The notes under the pieces are model-generated. The model was not told where the DNA came from. It made no database searches and was given only the letters and a program-made list of their open reading frames with translations. A program made the position numbers and the translations under genes. DNA of 51,159 nucleotides, from contig SUYA01000015.1 of assembly GCA_015060695.1 (NCBI GenBank), positions 1 through 51,159 on the forward strand. Reading direction: 5' to 3'. Numbering within the stretch: position 1 is the stretch's first letter; the number at the start of each line of letters is the position of its first letter. Positions 7,367 to 14,563 of the stretch are shown here, piece after piece. Source of the DNA: Mediterranea massiliensis (GTDB lineage Bacteria > Bacteroidota > Bacteroidia > Bacteroidales > Bacteroidaceae).

Positions 7367-7442
7367 GCTATATTACTCTTCTAAATTATTATCTTGATTC
7401 CGATGAAAAACGATGCAAAGTTGAAAAAAACTTTGTAAAAAC

Positions 7443-7473
7443 TTGTCGTCCCAACGGATTTTTTCTATGTTTG
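7443..7473 (+). promoter_or_regulatory. Promoter of the dbpA-like gene, predicted leaderless
   Basis: TTG (7443-7445), 20 bases, then TATGTTTG (7466-7473). The start ATG is at 7478, only 4 bases after the -7 box, so the transcript should begin at or next to the start codon. Confidence 0.6.
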
Positions 7474-7477
7474 TCTT

Positions 7478-8797
7478 ATGAAACAAACTGAAATATTGAG
7501 AAATCTTCAGATTGAGGAGCCTACACCTATGCAGTTGGCAACATGGAAGGCTTATGAACGGCCGAAGGATTTGGTGCTGTTGTCGCCTACCGGTTCGGGT
7601 AAGACATTGGCCTATTTATTGCCTTTAGTGCAACATCTTGATTCGCAGGTAGAGGGGGTACAGGCAATTGTGCTGGTGCCTACTCGTGAATTGGCTTTAC
7701 AAACTGAGGCGGTGTTTAAACGAATGGCTACATCGTTCAAAGCCATCAGTTGCTATGGTGGTCGCCCGGCTATGGACGAACATCGAACCATGAAAGGTGT
7801 GCAACCGTCTCTTATTATAGGGACACCCGGCCGTATGAACGACCATTTACGGAAACAGAATATAGAGGCCCATACGGTAAAAACATTGGTCATCGATGAA
7901 TTTGATAAATGTTTGGAATTGGGTTTTCAAGATGAGATGTCCGAAGTGATGGCTCGATTGCCACGGTTGGAAAAGCGGTTGCTACTTTCGGCTACAGATG
8001 CTAAAGCTATTCCTGATTTTGTGGGAATAGATGAACAGAAATTTGTGAAGCTTGATTTCTTACCACAAGAAGAATCTAATCATCGTCTCGATGTGCGATT
8101 GGTATGCTCACCGCAGAAGGATAAATTGGAGACTTTGCATAAATTGCTTTCTACGTTGGAGGGGCGTACAACGTTGGTGTTTGTTAACTATCGAGAAAGT
8201 GTAGATCGAGTAGTCGATTACTTAAAGTCGCGTCGATTTCCTTGCGACCGCTTTCACGGCGGTATGGAGCAAGAACAGCGCGAAAGGGCACTTTACAAAT
8301 TTAGAAACGGTAGTACGCCAGTGCTTATTTCTACCGATTTGGCTGCTAGAGGACTTGATATACCGGGTATAGAACATGTAATACATTATCATTTACCTAC
8401 TAACGAGGAAGCATTTACCCATCGCAACGGACGTACTGCTCGTTGGCAAGCTACCGGTACTTCCTATTTGATTCTACACTCAGATGAGCAATTACCCCAA
8501 TATGTGGCCGAAGATTTGCAGCCTTGTCTTTTGCCCGAATCTCCCTTGAAATCGCCCAAGCCGTTGTGGAGTACATTATATATAGGAAAAGGAAAGAAAG
8601 ATAAGGTGAACAAGGTGGATATTGTGGGCTTTTTGTATAAGAAAGGAGGATTGGTTCCTGGAGAAGTGGGGCAAGTGGATGTAAAAGAGCATTATGCATT
8701 TGTAGCTGTAAAACACAATAAACTGAAGCAGTTGTTGACATTGATAAGAGGTGAAAAGATAAAAGGCATGAAAACTCTTATTGAAGAGGCAAAATAG
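7478..8797 (+). CDS. dbpA: DEAD-box RNA helicase, DbpA-like
   Basis: 439 residues. Motifs in order: Q-motif-like TPMQ (16-19), Walker A SPTGSGKT (36-43), PTREL (68-72), GG, TPGR (116-119), Walker B DEFD (140-143, a variant of DEAD), SAT (171-173), then HRNGRTAR as motif VI. The C-terminal about 75 residues (LYIGKGKKDKVNKVDIVGF, YAFVAVKH) match the DbpA RNA-binding domain, which in E. coli DbpA recognises hairpin 92 of 23S rRNA during large-subunit assembly. That domain is the main reason for the name; the Phe in DEFD and the Asn in motif VI differ from E. coli. Cytoplasmic. Sits alone between divergent nudC and the serine operon. Confidence 0.85.
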   Translation: MKQTEILRNLQIEEPTPMQLATWKAYERPKDLVLLSPTGSGKTLAYLLPLVQHLDSQVEGVQAIVLVPTRELALQTEAVFKRMATSFKAISCYGGRPAMDEHRTMKGVQPSLIIGTPGRMNDHLRKQNIEAHTVKTLVIDEFDKCLELGFQDEMSEVMARLPRLEKRLLLSATDAKAIPDFVGIDEQKFVKLDFLPQEESNHRLDVRLVCSPQKDKLETLHKLLSTLEGRTTLVFVNYRESVDRVVDYLKSRRFPCDRFHGGMEQEQRERALYKFRNGSTPVLISTDLAARGLDIPGIEHVIHYHLPTNEEAFTHRNGRTARWQATGTSYLILHSDEQLPQYVAEDLQPCLLPESPLKSPKPLWSTLYIGKGKKDKVNKVDIVGFLYKKGGLVPGEVGQVDVKEHYAFVAVKHNKLKQLLTLIRGEKIKGMKTLIEEAK

Positions 8798-8901
8798 TTA
8801 ATAAGAAGGGTGAAAATATTGCAAAATGGTCTGAAAAATCTTGTTATAGTGATAAAAAGTAAGCCAAAAACAAGCTTCATATATAATTTTATTAAGATTT
8901 G

Positions 8902-8933
8902 TTTGCCATGCGGAAATAAATGTGTAATTTCGC
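8902..8933 (+). promoter_or_regulatory. Promoter of the serine operon
   Basis: TTTG (8902-8905), exactly 19 bases, then TAATTTCGC (8925-8933), one mismatch from TAnnTTTGC, leaving a leader of about 55-60 bases before serC. Confidence 0.7.
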
Positions 8934-8996
8934 CGCTCAAAAAGTGAGAATTAAGAACATTAATTTAGAAATGTATAACCAAAATTATAATTGAAA

Positions 8997-10076
8997 ATGA
9001 AGAAACATAATTTCAATGCAGGTCCATCCATCCTTCCTCGCGAAGTAATAGAAAACACCGCTAAAGCCATTTTAGACTTTAATGGTTCAGGACTTTCGCT
9101 GATGGAGATCAGCCATCGTGCCAAAGACTTTCAGCCCGTTGTTGATGAAGCTGTAGCTCTATTCAAGGAGTTACTTAATATTCCTGAAGGTTATTCTGTG
9201 CTCTTCCTTGGAGGCGGTGCCAGTATGGAGTTCTGTATGGTTCCCTATAACTTCTTGGAAAAGAAAGCTGCCTATCTGAATACCGGTGTGTGGGCAAAGA
9301 AGGCTATTAAGGAAGCCAAAGCTTTTGGTGAAGTGGTAGAAGTTGCCTCCTCGGCCGATACTACCTATAATTATATTCCTAAGGGATATGATATTCCTGC
9401 CGATGCAGACTATTTCCACGTAACTACCAACAATACAATCTATGGTACCGAATTGAAGCAAGACCTTGATTCACCTATTCCGATGATTGCCGACATGTCA
9501 TCAGACATTTTTTCACGCCCTATTGATGTTTCTAAATATATCTGTATCTATGGTGGTGCACAGAAGAATTTGGCACCAGCCGGTGTGACTTTTGTTATTG
9601 TGAAAAATGAAGCATTGGGTAAGGTATCACGCTATATTCCTACTATGTTGAATTATCAAACTCATGTGGATGGTGGATCAATGTTTAATACTCCACCGGT
9701 AGTACCTATTTATGCAGCTTTGCAAACCTTGCGTTGGATTAAAGCTGAAGGTGGTGTTGTAGAAATGGAACGTCGTGCCATCGAACGTGCCGAAATGCTT
9801 TACAACGAAATAGATCGCAACAAGATGTTTGTAGCTACAGTGGCTGACAAAGAAGACCGTTCACGTATGAACATCTGCTTTGTCATGGCACCCGAATATA
9901 AGGAGTTGGAAGCTGACTTCATGAAGTTTGCTACCGAACGCGGTATGGTAGGTATCAAGGGACACCGTTCAGTAGGTGGTTTCCGCGCATCATGCTACAA
10001 CGCCATGCCAAAGGAAAGCGTACAAGCATTAATCGATTGCATGCAAGAATTTGAAAAACAACATACTGATTTATGA
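8997..10076 (+). CDS. serC: Phosphoserine aminotransferase
   Basis: 359 residues from ATG 8997. A TTG at 8991 would add only two residues, while [14 protein letters not shown] is the usual family start. It converts 3-phosphohydroxypyruvate and glutamate to phosphoserine and 2-oxoglutarate with pyridoxal phosphate. Seen: NAGPS at the N-terminus, GGGASMEF (72-79) for cofactor phosphate binding, and the PLP Lys190 in YGGAQKN, plus [15 protein letters not shown] near the end. First gene of serC-(S23 cassette)-serA-DUF1015. The last residues and the TGA stop (10074-10076) lie inside the GATTTAT repeat of the inserted cassette, so its native C-terminus was probably slightly altered. Promoter at 8902-8933. 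Confidence 0.95.
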   Translation: MKKHNFNAGPSILPREVIENTAKAILDFNGSGLSLMEISHRAKDFQPVVDEAVALFKELLNIPEGYSVLFLGGGASMEFCMVPYNFLEKKAAYLNTGVWAKKAIKEAKAFGEVVEVASSADTTYNYIPKGYDIPADADYFHVTTNNTIYGTELKQDLDSPIPMIADMSSDIFSRPIDVSKYICIYGGAQKNLAPAGVTFVIVKNEALGKVSRYIPTMLNYQTHVDGGSMFNTPPVVPIYAALQTLRWIKAEGGVVEMERRAIERAEMLYNEIDRNKMFVATVADKEDRSRMNICFVMAPEYKELEADFMKFATERGMVGIKGHRSVGGFRASCYNAMPKESVQALIDCMQEFEKQHTDL

Positions 10077-10098
10077 TTTATGATTTATGATTTATGAG
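10068..10098. repeat. Left inverted repeat, four GATTTAT units
   Basis: GATTTAT at 10068-10074, 10075-10081, 10082-10088 and 10089-10095, then GAG. It encodes the SerC stop and contains the start codon (10094-10096) of the S23-type gene. Confidence 0.9.
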
Positions 10099-10459
10099 AG
10101 ACAATCCGACTTATGATAAAGCGTTGTCTTATTCTGTACGTATAGTTAATCTTTATAAGTATTTGAAAAAAGAAAAGCATGAGTACATTATAAGTGACCA
10201 ACTCATGCGCAGTGGCACCTCAATAGGTGCTAATATAAGTGAGGCGATTTCGGCAGAATCTACGGCAGACTTTATTCATAAGTTAGGTGTAGCTCAAAAA
10301 GAAGCAAATGAAACATTGTATTGGTTAGACCTTTTGATGAAATGTGATTATATTTCCGAAAAAGAGCATAAATCAATGAGCGAGGATTGTGAAGTTTTAC
10401 GTAAAATTATTGCTTCTATAATCTTAACGACAAAACAAAGAGATTCTCATAAATCATAA
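10094..10459 (+). CDS. Four helix bundle protein (S23/IVP family)
   Basis: 121 residues, length typical of the family once called S23 ribosomal or 23S rRNA intervening-sequence protein; Avd of diversity-generating retroelements shares the fold. Seen: an early helix (YDKALSYSVRIVNLYKYLKK), the signature QLMRSGTSIGANISEA, then AQKEANETLYWLDLLMKCDYI, the usual pattern of helices 2 and 3, and a fourth helix to the end. The start ATG lies inside the left repeat. The gene is co-oriented with serC and serA and so is transcribed with them. Homologues pentamerise and bind nucleic acid in some cases; here the function is unknown. Not needed for serine synthesis, so it is most likely a passenger or selfish element. 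Confidence 0.88.
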   Translation: MRDNPTYDKALSYSVRIVNLYKYLKKEKHEYIISDQLMRSGTSIGANISEAISAESTADFIHKLGVAQKEANETLYWLDLLMKCDYISEKEHKSMSEDCEVLRKIIASIILTTKQRDSHKS

Positions 10460-10482
10460 ACCATAAATCATAAATCATAAAT
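10446..10482. repeat. Right inverted repeat, CATAAAT units
   Basis: CATAAAT at 10448-10454, 10462-10468, 10469-10475 and 10476-10482, with CATAAAC at 10455-10461. Positions 10446-10476 are the reverse complement of 10068-10098 except for one base (C at 10461). It ends 12 bases before the likely serA start. Confidence 0.9.
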
Positions 10483-10494
10483 TAAATGGAATTT

Positions 10495-11418
10495 ATGAAA
10501 GTTTTAGTCGCAACAGACAAGCCATTTGCCAAAGTAGCGGTAGATGGCATTCGCAAAGAAATAGAAGCAGCCGGTTACGAACTGGTGTTGCTCGAAAAAT
10601 ATGGCGAAAGAGCCAACTTGTTGGAAGCTGTAAAAGATGCCAACGCAATAATCATTCGTAGCGACATTATCGATGCCGAAGTGCTGGAAGCCGCTAAAGA
10701 ACTGAAGATAGTTGTACGTGCCGGTGCCGGTTTCGACAACGTGGATTTAGAAGCAGCAACCGCACACAACGTATGCGTAATGAATACACCGGGCCAAAAC
10801 TCGAATGCCGTAGCCGAATTGGCACTTGGCATGATGGTAATGGCCGTCCGTAACATGTATAACGGAACATCGGGTACTGAGCTGAAAGGCAAGAAGTTGG
10901 GTATCCATGCTTACGGAAACGTAGGCCGTAACGTGGCACGCATTGCTCGCGGTTTTGGCATGGAAATCTATGCTTACGATGCATTCTGTCCGAAAGAAGT
11001 CATTGAAGCCGATGGTACTAAAGCAGTTGACTCGGCCGAAGAACTTTACGAAACATGTGATGTGATTTCGCTTCACATTCCTGCAACAGCCGAAACCAAG
11101 AACTCTATCAACCGTGCATTGGTGAACCGTATGCCTAAGGGTGGTTTGTTGGTAAACACTGCCCGCAAGGAGGTTATCAACGAAGCCGAATTGATTGAAC
11201 TGATGGAAGAACGTACCGATTTGAAGTATGTAACAGATATTATGCCAGCAGCCGATTTGATGTTTGCTGAAAAATTTCCTACTCGCTATTTTGCAACTCC
11301 GAAGAAGATGGGTGCACAAACAGCCGAAGCAAACATCAATGCCGGTATTGCTGCTGCCCAACAGATTGTGGGATTCTTGAAAGATGGTTGCGAACGTTTC
11401 CGTGTAAATAAGAAATAA
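10495..11418 (+). CDS. serA: D-3-phosphoglycerate dehydrogenase, short form
   Basis: 307 residues from ATG 10495 (MKVLVATDKPF); an ATG at 10486 would add MEF, but relatives start at MKVLV. It oxidises 3-phosphoglycerate to 3-phosphohydroxypyruvate using NAD, the first step of serine synthesis. Seen: substrate-domain start, then VRAGAGFDNVD, the nucleotide-binding GxGxxG-like region GIHAYGNVGRNVAR (Tyr in place of the usual Gly), SLHIPAT, NTARKEVI, and a late catalytic region. There is no C-terminal ACT or ASB regulatory domain, so serine feedback through ACT is not expected. It sits directly behind the S23 cassette and is followed by the DUF1015 gene after 5 bases. Confidence 0.92.
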   Translation: MKVLVATDKPFAKVAVDGIRKEIEAAGYELVLLEKYGERANLLEAVKDANAIIIRSDIIDAEVLEAAKELKIVVRAGAGFDNVDLEAATAHNVCVMNTPGQNSNAVAELALGMMVMAVRNMYNGTSGTELKGKKLGIHAYGNVGRNVARIARGFGMEIYAYDAFCPKEVIEADGTKAVDSAEELYETCDVISLHIPATAETKNSINRALVNRMPKGGLLVNTARKEVINEAELIELMEERTDLKYVTDIMPAADLMFAEKFPTRYFATPKKMGAQTAEANINAGIAAAQQIVGFLKDGCERFRVNKK

Positions 11419-11423
11419 AAGTT

Positions 11424-12671
11424 ATGGCTATTATTAAACCATTTAAAGGCATTCGCCCGCCACAAGCATTGGTAGAAGAAGTGGCCTCACGCCCCTACGA
11501 TGTGCTCAATTCGGAAGAAGCCCGTGCCGAAGCCGAAGGTAATGAAAAGTCGTTGTATCACATCATCAAGCCGGAGATTGACTTCCCGGTAGGTACCGAC
11601 GAACACGACCCTCGCGTGTATGAAAAGGCTGCTCAAAACTTCCAGATGTTCCAAGACAAAGGTTGGTTGGTGCAAGACGAAAAAGAGAACTACTACGTCT
11701 ATGCACAAACCATGAATGGCAAGACACAATACGGACTGGTAGTAGGTGCATACGTGCCCGACTATATGAACGGCACCATCAAGAAGCACGAACTTACTCG
11801 TCGCGATAAGGAAGAAGACCGCATGAAGCACGTCCGTGTGAACAATGCCAACATCGAACCGGTATTCTTTGCCTATCCCGATAACGATACCCTCGACACA
11901 CTGATTGCACGCTATACAGCAACTCAACCGGTGTACGACTTCATTGCTCCGGGCGATGGATTCGGACATACCTTCTGGATTATCGACAAGCAAGAAGACA
12001 TTGACGTAATCACCGCCGAATTTGCCAAGATGCCGGCGCTATACATTGCCGACGGTCATCATCGTAGTGCTGCAGCAGCATTGGTTGGAGCTGAAAAAGC
12101 CAAGCAAAATCCCAATCACAAAGGTGACGAAGAATATAACTACTTCATGGCGGTATGTTTCCCGGCTGGTCAGCTGACCATTATCGACTACAACCGCGTG
12201 GTGAAAGATTTGAATGGTCTTTCGGCTGAAGAATTCCTGGCCGCCGTTTCTAAGAACTTCGACGTAGAAGAGAAAGGTGCAGACATTTACAAGCCGCAAG
12301 CACTTCACAACTTCTCACTCTATTTAGAAGGCAAGTGGTATAGCCTCACCGCCAAGCCCGGTACATACGACGACAACGACCCCATCGGCGTGCTCGACGT
12401 AACCATCTCATCCAACCTGATTCTCGACGAGATTTTGGGCATCAAGGATTTGCGTTCAGACAAGCGCATCGACTTCGTGGGTGGTATCCGCGGATTGGGC
12501 GAGTTGAAAAAACGTGTAGACAGCGGTGAGATGAAAGTAGCCCTGGCACTCTATCCGGTCAGCATGAAGCAGCTGATGGACATTGCCGACACGGGCAACA
12601 TCATGCCACCGAAGACCACATGGTTTGAACCAAAGTTACGCTCCGGGTTGGTTATCCATAAATTGGTATAA
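11424..12671 (+). CDS. DUF1015 family protein in the serine operon
   Basis: 415 residues, with the family start IKPFKGIRPP and the motif RPYDVLN (23-29). The motif ADGHHRSAAA (about 209-218) resembles the GHHR motif of the ParB/SerK superfamily, whose SerK branch phosphorylates free serine using ADP. Another conserved block is KKHELTRRDKEEDR. Third gene of the serC-serA operon, 5 bases after serA, and followed by a strong terminator. Both motif and context suggest a serine- or phosphoserine-linked kinase or nucleotidase activity, but this is inference and the family is formally uncharacterised. No signal peptide. GC-rich at third codon positions compared with the AT-rich genes further left. 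Confidence 0.85.
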   Translation: MAIIKPFKGIRPPQALVEEVASRPYDVLNSEEARAEAEGNEKSLYHIIKPEIDFPVGTDEHDPRVYEKAAQNFQMFQDKGWLVQDEKENYYVYAQTMNGKTQYGLVVGAYVPDYMNGTIKKHELTRRDKEEDRMKHVRVNNANIEPVFFAYPDNDTLDTLIARYTATQPVYDFIAPGDGFGHTFWIIDKQEDIDVITAEFAKMPALYIADGHHRSAAAALVGAEKAKQNPNHKGDEEYNYFMAVCFPAGQLTIIDYNRVVKDLNGLSAEEFLAAVSKNFDVEEKGADIYKPQALHNFSLYLEGKWYSLTAKPGTYDDNDPIGVLDVTISSNLILDEILGIKDLRSDKRIDFVGGIRGLGELKKRVDSGEMKVALALYPVSMKQLMDIADTGNIMPPKTTWFEPKLRSGLVIHKLV

Positions 12672-12694
12672 AGTCTTGTATGATTATAAAGGTG

Positions 12695-12731
12695 AAGCAC
12701 AAATTATCAGAATAACTGATAATTTGTGCTT
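12695..12731. terminator. Bidirectional terminator, serine operon and glycerate kinase
   Basis: A perfect 16-bp stem, AAGCACAAATTATCAG (12695-12710) with 12716-12731, loop AATAA. T-rich sequence follows on the plus strand (TGCTTTTATATT). It lies between two convergent genes, 24 bases after one stop and 11 after the other. Confidence 0.9.
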
Positions 12732-12741
12732 TGCTTTTATA

Positions 12742-13872
12742 TTATAACGGTGGCATTTCGCGGATAATGGCATCACGGAGGTGAGTCGTTGTCACTTCTG
12801 GTTTGATTGCTTCTGACAAAGGGAAATGAGGTGGATTGATGCAGATAATTTTGTGGAATCCGGCATTTATCAGTGCATCAGTATCTTCCACTTGTCCGGC
12901 TATCAGTAGGGTGGGGATTTCAGCTTTTTGTGCCCGTTTTAATATGCCGAAAGGAACTTTTCCCATCAAAGTCTGCTTATCCGATTTTCCCTCGCCGGTG
13001 ATAATCAGGCTGGCTCCTTTTATTTTTCTGTCGAACTCCTGTAAATCGAGCAATAATTCTATACCGGGTTTTAATGTTCCTTTCAAGAATACTGACATGC
13101 TACCACCCACTCCTCCGGCAGCTCCTGCACCGGGTATTCGGTTTACATCTGTTCCTGTGGTTTCGTAGATTATTCGGGCAATGTTTTGTAGTCCCTTATC
13201 TAAAATAACTACCATTTCATTATCGGCACCCTTTTGCGGGGCAAACACATGGGCTGCTCCATTTAATCCACAGAATGGATTTTGCACATCGCAAGCCACC
13301 AGAAACCGAGCTTCTTTTAGTTCGGGCATAGCCTTCGAGCCATCTATGTGGTGTATATCTGATAGGAATTTTCCACTGATGGCTTCAATAATCTCTTCTC
13401 CTTGTTTATTATAGAATCTATATCCCAGTGCTTGTAGCATCCCCAAACCGGCATCGTTTGTGGAACTACCTCCTAAGCCTATGATAAACTGGCGACATCC
13501 TCTACAAAGAGCATCACCAATTAACTCTCCGGTTCCGTAGGTTGTAGTTTGTAACGGGTTGCGCTCCATGTCGGTCAATAATGGTAATCCGTTAATAGCT
13601 GCCAATTCTATGAACGCAACTTTGCCATCGGAAGATTGCAGATATTCCGTTTTGCGTAGGCGCATTAAAGCATCATGTGCTTCACACATTACTATTTCTC
13701 CTTCAATGACTTCTCGAATGACTTCTAACATACCTTCACCTCCATCGGCAATGGGGAAAGTCAATATTTCGGCCTCAGGCAAGACAGTGTGCAATGATTG
13801 ATAGACAGTTCGATTGGCTTCTGTGGTACGAAGGCTTCCTTTGAAAGAATCTATGGCAACAACTATTTTCAT
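12742..13872 (-). CDS. garK: Glycerate kinase
   Basis: 376 residues, the size of the GlxK/GarK-type family. It phosphorylates glycerate, usually to 2-phosphoglycerate, feeding lower glycolysis. Seen: the start MKIVVAIDSFKGSLRTTEA, then FPIADGGEGML, GLGGSSTNDAGLGMLQALG (about 149-167), the Gly-rich PGAGAAGGVGG, and ITGEGKSDKQT near the C-terminus, all hallmarks of the family. Cytoplasmic. Leftward and convergent with the serine operon; it has its own promoter at 13891-13922. Its link to serine metabolism through 3-carbon acids is plausible but not shown by the sequence. Confidence 0.95.
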   Translation of the reverse strand: MKIVVAIDSFKGSLRTTEANRTVYQSLHTVLPEAEILTFPIADGGEGMLEVIREVIEGEIVMCEAHDALMRLRKTEYLQSSDGKVAFIELAAINGLPLLTDMERNPLQTTTYGTGELIGDALCRGCRQFIIGLGGSSTNDAGLGMLQALGYRFYNKQGEEIIEAISGKFLSDIHHIDGSKAMPELKEARFLVACDVQNPFCGLNGAAHVFAPQKGADNEMVVILDKGLQNIARIIYETTGTDVNRIPGAGAAGGVGGSMSVFLKGTLKPGIELLLDLQEFDRKIKGASLIITGEGKSDKQTLMGKVPFGILKRAQKAEIPTLLIAGQVEDTDALINAGFHKIICINPPHFPLSEAIKPEVTTTHLRDAIIREMPPL

Positions 13873-13890
13873 TTTCTCCTTTTTTCTGAT

Positions 13891-13922
13891 GCGAAGATAA
13901 GCCGTATAATCCGAAATTCAAA
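13891..13922 (-). promoter_or_regulatory. Promoter of glycerate kinase
   Basis: Minus-strand TTTG (13919-13922), 19 bases, then TATCTTCGC (13891-13899), one mismatch from the -7 consensus. The start codon follows about 20 bases later. It faces the divergent yigZ promoter. Confidence 0.65.
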
Positions 13923-13931
13923 ATATTACAC

Positions 13932-13940
13932 TATCTTTGC
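13932..13940 (+). promoter_or_regulatory. -7 element of yigZ, predicted leaderless
   Basis: TATCTTTGC is a perfect TAnnTTTGC only 5 bases before the ATG at 13946. No good -33 is visible. A transcript from here would have almost no leader. Confidence 0.5.
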
Positions 13941-13945
13941 ACCCT

Positions 13946-14548
13946 ATGACAGAAGATACGTATAAAACCATCACCGGGCCGGCCGAAGGCATCTACACCG
14001 AAAAGCGAAGCAAGTTCATAGCCATCGCCCTGCCGGTGCGTACGGTAGATGAGGTGAAAGCACACCTGGAGGTGTATCAGAAGAAGTACTACGATGCACG
14101 CCACGTCTGCTATGCCTATATGCTGGGCCACGAACGGAAAGAGTTTCGTGCCAACGACAACGGAGAGCCAAGTGGCACTGCCGGCAAACCGATATTGGGA
14201 CAAATCAATTCGAACGAGCTGACCGACATCCTGATAATCGTGGTGCGCTATTTCGGGGGCATCAAGTTGGGCACCAGCGGACTGATTGTGGCCTATAAAG
14301 CAGCCGCAGCCGAGGCCATAGCGGCCGCCGAAATCATCGAGAAGACGGTGGACGAGGAGGTGACTTTCTGGTTCGAATACCCCTTTATGAACGATGTGAT
14401 GCGCATCGTGAAAGAAGAAGAACCGGAGATTGTGCGCCAAGGATATGACATGGATTGCAGCATGACATTGCGCATCCGACAATCCATGATGCCCAAGTTG
14501 CGCGCACGCCTTGAAAAAGTAGAGACTTTACGATTTGAAGAAGCATAA
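13946..14548 (+). CDS. yigZ: YigZ/IMPACT family protein
   Basis: 200 residues from ATG 13946; an in-frame TTG at 13937 lies inside the -7 element and is rejected. Family UPF0029/IMPACT: the core KRSKFIAIALPV, then DARHVCYAYMLG, ANDNGEPSGTAGKPIL and VVRYFGGIKLGTSGL are all present, followed by a ferredoxin-like C-terminal domain. Homologues are linked to translation control (eukaryotic IMPACT) and possible nucleic-acid binding, but the bacterial function is unsettled. Cytoplasmic. The HpaII-type nuclease gene follows after 15 bases in the same direction, so the two are probably co-transcribed. Confidence 0.92.
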   Translation: MTEDTYKTITGPAEGIYTEKRSKFIAIALPVRTVDEVKAHLEVYQKKYYDARHVCYAYMLGHERKEFRANDNGEPSGTAGKPILGQINSNELTDILIIVVRYFGGIKLGTSGLIVAYKAAAAEAIAAAEIIEKTVDEEVTFWFEYPFMNDVMRIVKEEEPEIVRQGYDMDCSMTLRIRQSMMPKLRARLEKVETLRFEEA

Positions 14549-14563
14549 AACAAAAACAGGAAT

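Larger units (their letters stand above)
10068..10482 (+). mobile_element. S23 (four-helix-bundle) cassette flanked by inverted heptamer repeats
   Basis: A 415-bp unit between serC and serA. The left end is four tandem GATTTAT units followed by GAG (10068-10098). The right end (10446-10482) is CTC followed by CATAAAT units, five in all, one changed to CATAAAC. The two ends are inverted copies over 31 bases with a single mismatch. The only gene inside is the four-helix-bundle gene. A single gene bounded by inverted repeats inside a conserved biosynthetic operon looks like an insertion. Related genes are known as intervening-sequence proteins in 23S rRNA. Confidence 0.65.

Noticed and set aside
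10068..10482. CRISPR-like array
   Set aside because: The repeats are 7-base tandem units without spacers and are inverted around a gene; no cas genes are present anywhere in the window.
10747..11361. Antisense frame of 204 codons over serA
   Set aside because: Shadow of a well-supported dehydrogenase gene; Cys/His-rich composition with no domain.
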